From Pirellulaceae bacterium (lineage in GTDB: Bacteria > Planctomycetota > Planctomycetia > Pirellulales > Pirellulaceae): DNA of 64,000 nucleotides. The stretch covers positions 186,001 through 250,000 of the forward strand of contig JAHBXT010000004.1 in the NCBI GenBank assembly GCA_019636385.1, given 5' to 3'. The position numbers were made by a program, and so were the translations under genes. Shown in pieces: positions 8,818-16,604 of this stretch. A model generated the notes under the pieces. That model saw only the letters and a program-made list of their open reading frames with translations, made no database searches and was not told where the DNA came from. How positions within the stretch are numbered: the first letter of the stretch is position 1; each line of letters opens with the position of its first letter.

Positions 8818-8951
8818 GAGACTGCCAATGGGTTGAGGACGGGGTTTGCCGGACGGGTTATGATAAAGCTATAGTCTCCGCCTGGCCAGTATCTGGGTGG
8901 CCGGAATCCCCGGAGCCGACCCGATCGCAGATGCCAATTGCATTCGCCACC

Positions 8952-11900
8952 ATGAGTTCCATGCTGACACCTTCTCAGCCTACTAGTACCGCCAATCGGT
9001 TGAGTGCCGACGATGTTGATCGTCAACTCGCGAGCCATATAGCGCAGGCGGCTCAATTCATTCGCCTGTTGGACATATTGATTGCTTTGATGTCCTGGGT
9101 GGTCCTGCTGCTCAGCCTGTGGCTGGTGGCCAGCGCTATCGACCACTGGATCATTCCTCTCTCGGTGCCACTACGGTGGATCGCCTGGCTAGCGTTTGTT
9201 GCAGCAAGCCTCTGGCTGTCTTTCAGCCGCATTGCACCGCTCATCGGAAGACGGATCAATCCTGTCTACGCCGCGCACAGGATTGAACAACTGCTTCCCG
9301 AATTCCACAACGGTCTCATTTCCTGGGTGCAATTGCGCTCACTGCCGGAACAAGGCGTGCCTAAAGGGGTGATGGCGGCGCTCAGTTATCGAGCTGTCAG
9401 GTATTTGGGCGGTCAAGAACCATCGGCGACTGTCGATACGACGGGACTGATCAAATTGGTGGGTACCAGTTTGTTGTTGACGATCGCTCTAGCCGTATAC
9501 GCGATGTTATCTCCCAAAAGCCTGCTGGAAACTGGCAAGCGAATTGCGTTTCCGTGGCGGAGCATCGTCGCACCGACTCGCGTAAATATCTGGGAAGTAT
9601 CGCCCGGCGACGTCGAATTAACATCTGGTACGCCGCTCAAGGTCGAAGCTCATCTGCGCGGACTAACTCCGGACATGCCCGTCTGGTTATGCTTTGACTC
9701 GCTGGATGGCCAGTTCGTCAATCAACGCACGCAATTGTCCGCCGTCGTCGAAGGTACGCATTACTCCGGTCAAACGGGGACCGGGTCGCAGGGCGTGGAG
9801 CAGGATCTGCAGTATTGGATCGAAGCCGGCGATGCGCGCAGTCGGTCGTTCCGCGTGCGCGTGAGCCCACTGCCGACACTAGCTGTCAACCGCGTGCGAT
9901 TGGAGTATCCCCAGTATACGCGACTTGAGCCGGCTGACTTTCCAGCAACCGCCGACGTGGACGCCGTTGAAGGTTCACGAATGTTGGTCTGGGGCACATC
10001 CAATCAGCAATTACAGCGAGCTCGATTGGCCATCAATCCGGAATTAGACAGTTCGGGAAATGTCGCGCGCGCCAGCGAATACTTCGAGCTGAAAGTCGAT
10101 GACTTGCAATTGCACGGATCTTGCGTTTTGTCATCGCAGCACAAGTCTTATGGTCTACATGGTACGGTACCACGAGGCCAGTCGAATCGCTTTCCAGTGG
10201 TTCGAGCGTTGAACGTTTTTAGCGACGCCGCACCTGAATGCGTGCTGGTTGGACCGGAAAATCGCATTGTTCGCGTTGCTCCAAACAGTCGACTGAGTTT
10301 GGAAATCCGCGCCAGTGACTCCGATTTTGGGCTATCTCAAGTGCACCTGACTCTCAAACTGGACCAAGGTCGCGAAGTCAAGAAAGTGCTACTTGAGGAC
10401 GCGCACCTCGGACCCCGACCGGTATTTCAAAGAGTATTTTCAGTACCCGTCAACGTTGGATCGGTCAATGCAGTTCCCGGCGATCGAATTCACATTCTGG
10501 CGACGGCAGCCGACAATCGACACGATCCGCAGTCGGGACAGTTCAGCCCCAATACACGCGATTCTTTGCCACTGATCCTGGAGGTCGTCGGTCCCCAGCA
10601 AGCCGAGATACCACCTGAACTGCAGCGGCCTGCTCCATCACCTACGTCGCCTACCGCTAATTTGTCAGACCACAGCTCGCCGCAGCCACCAGCACCATCG
10701 CGATCATCGTCCAGCCCGTCGCCAGAATCATCAAGCCAACCACCGGGGGAATCTAACCAGTCACAGCAATCTGCGGCCAACCAATCAAGTGGCTCTGACA
10801 ACTCTCAACAGTCCAGCGGTGGTCAACAATCCAGTGGCGACCAACAATCCAGTGGCGACCAACAATCCAGTGGCGACCAACAATCCAGTGGCGACCAACA
10901 ATCCAGCGGCGACCAGCGATCCAGCGGCGACCAGCGATCCGACAGCAGTCGGCAATCCGGTAGCGGCCAGCCGCCAAGTGGGAGTAACCAGCAATCTACT
11001 GACGGTACACAACGGTCATCCAGTGATTCGCAACCATCCACCGGCGAGCCACAATCTTCATCTGCCAGCTCGCAGCCATCATCGGACCGTTCGCAGCAGC
11101 CGGAGGCTAATTCTGATTCAAAGGCCGGCAGCAATTCAACTTCAGGTGAAGGTGACTCAGTTGGCAACACCAGCGGCGATTCCAGCCACACTCAATCGGA
11201 CTCCGGTAACTCGTCGGCTGACCATCGCCGCGATCAAGAAACTCTGGAGAAGGTACAGCGATTCCTGGAGAGTCAACGGAATAATCGTTCTCACCAACAG
11301 TCCCAACAATCTTCAAATAACGATCCATCATCAGGAGCAACTCAGCCCAGCGACGGTCACGACAGCCATGCTCCGCCCAGCAACGGCCAGGAACAGAAGT
11401 CTCCGCAGCCAGATTCTCTACAGTCCGATTCCAATCAATCGAACTCGCGAAGCGAAACTCAACAGCAACCTTCGCAACAATCGGCTACCCCACAGTCGGT
11501 CGTTGAGAATTCGAATGTCCAGCAGCAAGATTCGCAATCTAAAGCATCTAACTCACGACAGCCAGGCTCACAACAGCCAAGCTCTGAACAGCCCAGTTCT
11601 GAACAGCAGGATTCAGCTCAGCAGGATTCCAGTCAGAGTGGCCCCAATCAAGACGCATCCCCTCAATCAGAAGTAGGTCAGCAAACATCGAAACGGTCAG
11701 ACTCCCAACAACCGGGCACGCAGAAACAACCATCTCAGCCACAGAACGCTTCTGAGCAATCCGGGTCTGCTCAGCCAGGTACCGATCAACCCGGTGCAGA
11801 GCAGCAGACATCACCTCAGCCGGAAACGAAACCAGGGAGTTCTCAGCCACACGATCCTCAGCAGAAAGGCCAGGGATCCAAATCAACCGCCGATTCCAAA

Positions 11901-12422
11901 CAATCAACCTCAGGCTCTCCAGGCGGAACGTCGAAACAGGAAACCGGTTCAGAGAAACCATCTCCTTCCTCATCCAATGCGCAACCCGGTCGTGGTTCCA
12001 AGGGGGCCTCAAGTTCTGGGCCAGCCGGAGCAAGCGACGGAACTAGCCAAAGTGCCGAACCGAATCAAACATTCTCCGAACAATCCACCGACTTGGCTTT
12101 GGATTATTTGGACCGGCAGCGCGAGCAGCCCGATCCCGAATTGCTGCGCGAAATGAATTGGACGGAGAAAGACCTGAGCGACTTTGTCGAACGTTATAGG
12201 GCCGCTCGATCGCTGTCTACCACAGCGCAGCCGTCCCCCCAGTCCAGCGAAGATTTGCGGACGCTGCGATCGCGTGAGAATACTACATCAACGCTTGCCC
12301 CTAGCGGTCGTGGTGACGACTTTCGTCAACAGCTTGACGGCGGGGGACGGACGCGTCCACCAGAACGGTTGCGGCGACAAGTGGAAGAATTTCAGCGTGC
12401 ACTTAGACAGCGCCAGCCGTAG
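8952..12422 (+). CDS. giant Ser/Gln-rich membrane protein (DUF4175-like N-terminus)
   Basis: This protein is about 1156 residues from the chosen ATG; ATGs at 8931 and 8961 are alternatives, and the in-frame TTG at 8805 is unlikely because it overlaps the divergent gene. The N-terminal 200 residues hold two adjacent transmembrane helices (LLDILIALMSWVVLLLSLWL and PLRWIAWLAFVAASLWLSF) and a third near LIKLVGTSLLLTIALAVYAM. About 400 residues of beta-rich extracytoplasmic domain follow (VNRVRLEYPQYTRLEP, PENRIVRVAPNSRLSLEIRA). Next come about 500 residues of low-complexity Ser/Gln/Pro with tandem QSSGDQ units, and a conserved-looking charged C-terminus (LDYLDRQREQPDPELLREM, LRRQVEEFQRALRQRQP). 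The order resembles planctomycete DUF4175-type proteins; function is unknown. Confidence 0.82.
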   Translation: MSSMLTPSQPTSTANRLSADDVDRQLASHIAQAAQFIRLLDILIALMSWVVLLLSLWLVASAIDHWIIPLSVPLRWIAWLAFVAASLWLSFSRIAPLIGRRINPVYAAHRIEQLLPEFHNGLISWVQLRSLPEQGVPKGVMAALSYRAVRYLGGQEPSATVDTTGLIKLVGTSLLLTIALAVYAMLSPKSLLETGKRIAFPWRSIVAPTRVNIWEVSPGDVELTSGTPLKVEAHLRGLTPDMPVWLCFDSLDGQFVNQRTQLSAVVEGTHYSGQTGTGSQGVEQDLQYWIEAGDARSRSFRVRVSPLPTLAVNRVRLEYPQYTRLEPADFPATADVDAVEGSRMLVWGTSNQQLQRARLAINPELDSSGNVARASEYFELKVDDLQLHGSCVLSSQHKSYGLHGTVPRGQSNRFPVVRALNVFSDAAPECVLVGPENRIVRVAPNSRLSLEIRASDSDFGLSQVHLTLKLDQGREVKKVLLEDAHLGPRPVFQRVFSVPVNVGSVNAVPGDRIHILATAADNRHDPQSGQFSPNTRDSLPLILEVVGPQQAEIPPELQRPAPSPTSPTANLSDHSSPQPPAPSRSSSSPSPESSSQPPGESNQSQQSAANQSSGSDNSQQSSGGQQSSGDQQSSGDQQSSGDQQSSGDQQSSGDQRSSGDQRSDSSRQSGSGQPPSGSNQQSTDGTQRSSSDSQPSTGEPQSSSASSQPSSDRSQQPEANSDSKAGSNSTSGEGDSVGNTSGDSSHTQSDSGNSSADHRRDQETLEKVQRFLESQRNNRSHQQSQQSSNNDPSSGATQPSDGHDSHAPPSNGQEQKSPQPDSLQSDSNQSNSRSETQQQPSQQSATPQSVVENSNVQQQDSQSKASNSRQPGSQQPSSEQPSSEQQDSAQQDSSQSGPNQDASPQSEVGQQTSKRSDSQQPGTQKQPSQPQNASEQSGSAQPGTDQPGAEQQTSPQPETKPGSSQPHDPQQKGQGSKSTADSKQSTSGSPGGTSKQETGSEKPSPSSSNAQPGRGSKGASSSGPAGASDGTSQSAEPNQTFSEQSTDLALDYLDRQREQPDPELLREMNWTEKDLSDFVERYRAARSLSTTAQPSPQSSEDLRTLRSRENTTSTLAPSGRGDDFRQQLDGGGRTRPPERLRRQVEEFQRALRQRQP
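10809..10934 (+). repeat. in-frame 18-bp tandem repeat (QSSGDQ units)
   Basis: Seven consecutive 18-bp units sit inside the coding frame; the first is CAGTCCAGCGGTGGTCAA and units 2-5 are identical copies of CAATCCAGTGGCGACCAA. Translated they give QSSGGQ, five QSSGDQ and one RSSGDQ. Near-perfect DNA identity suggests recent slippage or unequal exchange, so copy number probably varies between strains. Confidence 0.9.
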
Positions 12423-12462
12423 CCGACTCGTTCGACCCGACTACTCATTCTTTAGCCGTTTG

Positions 12463-13299
12463 ATGCTTATGTCCGACCATCCGCCTTTTGCTCAAAGCGA
12501 TGCCGATCCTACGGATTGGCTTGACCAAGCGCGCACTGGTCAGCTCTCCTGGACTCAAGTTGCGGAGCGACTGTTGCGCTTGGAACATCCCTCTGGGAGA
12601 GAACATCAACCCGATGTCGATCGCTTGCGGCGTTGTGGATTTGGTGAAGTCATTTTCGGCGAGAACAAGTCGGCTCGGTCGATCATCACCATTGCGGCCC
12701 GTCTGTTGGATTCAAGCCAGGATGAAGTTCTGGTCACGCGCTGCCATTTGCTGGATGTGCCAGCCATCGTTGCGGGATTCAAACACGCCCGTTTTGATTG
12801 CTTAGGACGCACGCTGCGACTGAGCCATCGCCTCATCGATGACACAATTCTGGCGCCCCATGAAGCTGCCACTGCCCAAGTTTGCGTGGTCACCGCCGGC
12901 AGTACAGATTTGCCGATTGCTCGCGAAGCGCTAGAAACGTTGGCATGGATGAGAGTGCCCTGCCGACTGCTGTCTGATGTTGGCGTGGCTGGTCCCTATC
13001 GGCTGTTACCGCATCTGGACAATCTGCGAACTTGCCGTGCGATCGTGGTCTGCGCAGGGATGGAAGGCGCTCTGGCCAGCGTACTGGGTGGCTTGGTACC
13101 CTGCCCTGTCATCGCTGTACCTACCAGCATCGGATACGGCGCCAACTTGGCTGGCATCACCACGCTACTGAGCATGATGAGTAGTTGTGCAGCAGGCGTG
13201 AGTGTGGTCAATATTGACGCTGGATTCAAGGGCGGATACGTCGCGGGCTTGATCGCCGCTAGCCACCCACAGGCATCTCCAACGAATCATTCATGCTGA
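12463..13299 (+). CDS. larB: LarB, nickel-pincer cofactor synthase (NaAD carboxylase)
   Basis: LarB carboxylates and hydrolyses nicotinic acid adenine dinucleotide in the first step of nickel-pincer nucleotide synthesis, the cofactor of lactate racemase. The 278-residue frame shows the family's N-terminal segment DRLRRCGFGEVIFGENKSA (about 54-72) and the PurE-like C-terminal domain VVTAGSTDLPIAREALETL, CRAIVVCAGMEGALASVLGG, VIAVPTSIGYG and GAGVSVVNIDAGFKGG-like ending (here AAGVSVVNIDAGFKGG). The start is taken at 12463, 40 bp after the Ser/Gln-rich gene; a second ATG lies at 12469. The longer frame from 12184 overlaps that gene and is rejected. larC, larE and larA are not in the window. The stop overlaps maf by 7 bp. 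Confidence 0.9.
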   Translation: MLMSDHPPFAQSDADPTDWLDQARTGQLSWTQVAERLLRLEHPSGREHQPDVDRLRRCGFGEVIFGENKSARSIITIAARLLDSSQDEVLVTRCHLLDVPAIVAGFKHARFDCLGRTLRLSHRLIDDTILAPHEAATAQVCVVTAGSTDLPIAREALETLAWMRVPCRLLSDVGVAGPYRLLPHLDNLRTCRAIVVCAGMEGALASVLGGLVPCPVIAVPTSIGYGANLAGITTLLSMMSSCAAGVSVVNIDAGFKGGYVAGLIAASHPQASPTNHSC

Positions 13300-13925
13300 A
13301 CAACAACCTCATGCCTGCCCAACGCCGTTTGCCATTGATTCTTGCCAGTCAGTCTCCGCGACGCCGCCAGCTGCTTGAGGATGCCGGTTATACATTCCAA
13401 ATTGTGGTGCCCGATGCAAATGCGGAACCCGTCGATGAGCAACTTCGTCGCAACGAGTCTATATCACAATTTGTTCAGCGACTTGCGCGCCAAAAAGCAG
13501 CCGATGTTGCGGCTCGTGTTTCTCAGCCGGCATTAGTAGTCGGTTGCGATACAGTAGCTGATATCGATGGGCAGATTCTAGGCAAGCCGCGTGATCGTGC
13601 CGATGCTCAACGCATGCTTATGCAGCTTAGCGGACGTCGCCACAGCGTGTGGAGTGGATTGTGCATTCAACACACGACCTCGAAGCGATCCTGGTCCGAA
13701 AGCGCCGAAAGCCAACTGGACATGCGGTTGCTCGCGCCTTGGGAATTGCAAAGCTATCTAGACTCAGGCCAGTGGCAAGGCAAGTCGGGCGCATTCGGAT
13801 TTCAAGATGGTCCACCCTGGCTGGCTCTAGTCGCGGGCAGTGCAGACAACGTGGTCGGTCTACCGCTGGAATTGTTAGCACGATTACTACAGCAGGCACA
13901 GTCGATCGTGGACAATCAGTCGTGA
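13293..13925 (+). CDS. maf: Maf-family nucleotide pyrophosphatase
   Basis: Maf proteins hydrolyse non-canonical or canonical nucleoside triphosphates (dTTP/UTP or m7GTP) to monophosphates in the cytoplasm. The 210-residue protein has the substrate loop LILASQSPRRRQLLEDAGY (about 14-32), the catalytic region VVGCDTVADIDGQILGKPRD and the closing motif GSADNVVGLPLELL. The usual GKAGAYxIQG segment appears as GKSGAFGFQDGPPW. The Arg-Arg-Arg after SP fits the YhdE/Maf fold, but I cannot assign the dTTP- or m7GTP-type with certainty. Translational coupling with larB is likely from the 7-bp overlap. Confidence 0.9.
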   Translation: MLNNNLMPAQRRLPLILASQSPRRRQLLEDAGYTFQIVVPDANAEPVDEQLRRNESISQFVQRLARQKAADVAARVSQPALVVGCDTVADIDGQILGKPRDRADAQRMLMQLSGRRHSVWSGLCIQHTTSKRSWSESAESQLDMRLLAPWELQSYLDSGQWQGKSGAFGFQDGPPWLALVAGSADNVVGLPLELLARLLQQAQSIVDNQS

Positions 13926-14004
13926 ACTAAGACTCCTGGGAAGGCGGATGTGGTCGTAACGCCGCTCAGATTCAAATCGCTGGCGCAATGCCGCTCGCAA
14001 TGCT

Positions 14005-14038
14005 CAACTTGGATCAGGGCCCAACTTGGATCAGGCCG
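14005..14038 (+). repeat. 17-bp direct repeat in the maf-fliA gap
   Basis: CAACTTGGATCAGG occurs at 14005-14018 and again at 14022-14035, giving a 17-bp period. It lies in the 295-bp convergent gap between maf and fliA. Otherwise the gap holds no recognised gene; a 61-codon minus-strand frame at 14014-14199 has no recognisable content. Confidence 0.6.
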
Positions 14039-14220
14039 ACAACCGCCTCGTCGTGATCGCCAATACAAATCCGTATCATTGCACATAACCGTACTGCGAG
14101 CCTCGGACAGTTTCTGTCGATGCTGCCTCGATACTGCCCATCCAACCCGTCGGTGGCACCAATCGCAGCCAGAAACTGAGCTTGCAGGCGACCGGGCATT
14201 CTACAGATCGACCTGTCGGT

Positions 14221-15006
14221 CTAGGTACCAAACTCTGGGCGACGACGACCGAGTTGCTCTTGGAGCCGTGAAACGATGCTGGAATGCATTTGACTGACGC
14301 GACTTTCGCTGAGATCGAGCGTAGCACCGATCTCCTTCATTGTCAGCTCTTCGTAATAATACAAAATAATGATGAGTCGCTCGTTACGATTGAGACCTTT
14401 GGTGACCAGCCGCATCAAATCGCTCTTTTGGACTCGCCGCGTGGGATCTTCGCCACGCTTGTCTTCCAGAATATCGATCTCGCGCACATCTTTATAGCTG
14501 TCGGTTTCGTACCACTTCTTGTTGAGACTGACCAGGTTCACCGCACTGGATTCGGCTTGCATGCGCTCCAGTTCCACGATGCTGATCTCCATGTACTCAG
14601 ACAATTCTTGGTCGGTAGGTGCTCGGCCATAGCGCATCTCCAATTTCTTCTTGGCTTCACCCAGCTTACTAGCTTTACTGCGCACCAATCGTGGAACCCA
14701 GTCCATGCTGCGCAATTCATCCAGCATTGCACCGCGAATACGAGGCACACAGTAGGTCTCGAACTTGACTCCACGGTTGACGTCGAAAGCTTCGATGGCA
14801 TCCATCAAACCGAAGATGCCAGCGCTGATCAAGTCGTCCAACTCGACACCATCTGGCAGGCGTTGCCAAATGCGATCGCCATTGTAGCGCACCAGAGGCA
14901 TGTATTGTTCGATCAGTCGATTGCGCCATTCCACATTGTCGGGGTCGGCTTTGTATTGCTTCCAGACCTCCTGGATATCTTCTTCGGATGCGATTTTCGT
15001 GGCCAT
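14221..15006 (-). CDS. fliA: flagellar sigma factor FliA (sigma28/WhiG type)
   Basis: This alternative sigma factor directs RNA polymerase to late flagellar and related promoters. The 261-residue protein has sigma region 2 (NRLIEQYMPLVRYNGDRIW, then DDLISAGIFGLMDAIEAFD, then GVKFETYCVPRIRGAMLDEL, about 25-100), region 3 (SKASKLGEAKKKLEMRYGRAPTDQEL split by normal spacing), and region 4 with the helix-turn-helix LTMKEIGATLDLSESRVSQMH near the C-terminus. Length fits the family. It is the last gene of the minus-strand block flhA-flhF-membrane protein-fliA, an arrangement in which flhG and fliA commonly follow flhF. An anti-sigma factor FlgM is not seen in the window. Confidence 0.93.
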   Translation of the reverse strand: MATKIASEEDIQEVWKQYKADPDNVEWRNRLIEQYMPLVRYNGDRIWQRLPDGVELDDLISAGIFGLMDAIEAFDVNRGVKFETYCVPRIRGAMLDELRSMDWVPRLVRSKASKLGEAKKKLEMRYGRAPTDQELSEYMEISIVELERMQAESSAVNLVSLNKKWYETDSYKDVREIDILEDKRGEDPTRRVQKSDLMRLVTKGLNRNERLIIILYYYEELTMKEIGATLDLSESRVSQMHSSIVSRLQEQLGRRRPEFGT

Positions 15007-15110
15007 CCATTCCTCCGTGAAACGACTGACAAAGCGTAATTGAAGTTGTTGTAAGCTGTGCGGACTGCGGCTAACGATAGCGGGTTTTTAGCGATAACCT
15101 GAAGCCAAGG

Positions 15111-15383
15111 CTATGCCAACTTCTCGGAACTGCCGACGGAATCCGGTCGACTGGCGGCGCGCGTTTCAAGGCTGGCGATTTCCTGACGGAATCTAGTTTC
15201 CACCGATTCGGCAACAACGCGATCGGCCGTATAACCGATCACCAAACCAATGCCTGCAAACACAAAGAAGAACAGCAGACTCTGGGTCAAGATTTCGTTG
15301 GGTGGCATCCCCAATACCAGACCACGAGTAATTGCCAGTGACAGCGCGACGGCAGACAACACTCCAGAATATGCACGGGCCAT
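15111..15383 (-). CDS. small two-helix membrane protein between flhF and fliA
   Basis: This 90-residue protein has two hydrophobic segments (about 7-25 and 33-52: LTQSLLFFFVFAGIGLVIGY) and a charged, coiled-coil-like tail (VAESVETRFRQEIASLETRA). It occupies the place where flhG/ylxH normally sits and is on the same strand, 104 bp before fliA and 138 bp after flhF. I do not recognise a family. Context suggests a flagellum-related or co-transcribed membrane protein, which is inference from position only. Confidence 0.7.
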   Translation of the reverse strand: MARAYSGVLSAVALSLAITRGLVLGMPPNEILTQSLLFFFVFAGIGLVIGYTADRVVAESVETRFRQEIASLETRAASRPDSVGSSEKLA

Positions 15384-15521
15384 TCCCTTGTCCCTTGTGA
15401 ATATAGTGATTGCGCACGCGCAAGTACGGCTACTGCCGGCAGTAGATACTTTCGACTAACCGTAATATCGGATACCGCTGAGGCAAAATTGAGAAAAAGA
15501 TATCCGCGTGTTACGGATTCA

Positions 15522-16598
15522 CTAGCCGGCCAAGGTGAACTTCAATTGGCCCAGTAGAATCGAAGCCAAACGCCGAGCATTGGCCGTTGTAAGATCGCCA
15601 GTGGTGTGCTGGCCGTAGCTCAGAAAATTCACCGGCAGAGCGCGAGTCCACAGTACCGGAAGCCAGTGGCCCATTCCGCTGACTTCATCCAATTTGGTAA
15701 TATTCAAGTGCAGTGGCGTAATTGCACCAAACTTCTCGATGGCGCTCTGGATGTACGATGTCGCTGCCGTTGCCGGGAGGTTCAAATGGATTTCGTCTGG
15801 CTGAGCCAACTCCAAAAGCTGTTTGAGTGCCGCCATGTGCTGTGCGTCCTGTGGCGACCTGCCAGCGGTATCTAGCAAAACCAGATCGCACTCACGCATA
15901 CGTTGCAACGCGGGCGTTGCCTGCTCGATTGAACTCACTACTTCCACGTGAGCATTTACCTGCTCTGCATAATCCAACAATGGGTCGGCCACGCCACTTT
16001 GCCAGCTATCTACGGTCATCATCCCGATCTGGCAACCGTGATCGCGATAAGCGCGCCAGGCCAGCTTGGCCAACATACTGGTCTTGCCAACTCCTGAGGG
16101 CCCCACAAAAGCCAATATCCGCTGCTGGTGCGGCATCAGCTCGACGGTGCTGGCCACAGCCAGTCGATCGGCTACCGCTTGCACCGCAGCACTACGAATC
16201 ATCCATACGTCATCCTGGCTCTCCGGCCCACACTTCTGGCAAGCAGCAATTAGCACGTGAGACACAAACTCAGCCGGCACTCCCGCCTCAATCAACTCCT
16301 GTCGGACTCGCACCGCAGCACCACTGGTGATTTGATTGAATTCGCCCGCATCTAACTGAGGCGTCAGTCGCTGCGTACTGGCAACCTGCCACGGGTTCGG
16401 CTGTGGTTGAATTGTCTGGACAGCGGTTGGCTTAGCCACCAAACCAGCTTGCACTTCGATGCGCCGCCGTGTAAACAGACGACTGCCAACTTCACGTGTT
16501 TGAATCACACTGGCATCGGGCCCCAGCTTTTCACGGACAAGCTGCAGCGCTTCTTGGATCGTACCGGCTCGAAATGTTTCTATGCGCATCGTAGACAA
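15522..16598 (-). CDS. flhF: flagellar biosynthesis GTPase FlhF
   Basis: FlhF is an SRP-type GTPase that helps place and number flagella at the pole. The 358-residue protein has a B-domain start typical of FlhF (MRIETFRAGTIQEALQLVRE, from residue 4) with DASVIQTREVG. The NG domain follows with P-loop GPSGVGKTS (166-174), GMMTVDSWQSGVADPLLDYA, the G3 motif LLDTAGRSPQD (about 243) and a nucleotide-specificity element LNITKLDEVSG. It starts 6 bp after flhA ends on the same strand, so translation is probably coupled. The start could also be the second in-frame Met at residue 4. Confidence 0.93.
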   Translation of the reverse strand: MSTMRIETFRAGTIQEALQLVREKLGPDASVIQTREVGSRLFTRRRIEVQAGLVAKPTAVQTIQPQPNPWQVASTQRLTPQLDAGEFNQITSGAAVRVRQELIEAGVPAEFVSHVLIAACQKCGPESQDDVWMIRSAAVQAVADRLAVASTVELMPHQQRILAFVGPSGVGKTSMLAKLAWRAYRDHGCQIGMMTVDSWQSGVADPLLDYAEQVNAHVEVVSSIEQATPALQRMRECDLVLLDTAGRSPQDAQHMAALKQLLELAQPDEIHLNLPATAATSYIQSAIEKFGAITPLHLNITKLDEVSGMGHWLPVLWTRALPVNFLSYGQHTTGDLTTANARRLASILLGQLKFTLAG

Positions 16599-16604
16599 GC
16601 AACT

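Noticed and set aside
12184..12462. Upstream extension of larB
   Set aside because: It overlaps the end of the Ser/Gln-rich gene in another frame and lies outside the LarB homology; the start near 12463 fits family length.
14014..14199. 61-codon minus-strand ORF after fliA
   Set aside because: It contains the 17-bp direct repeat, shows no recognisable protein and has no supporting start signal.
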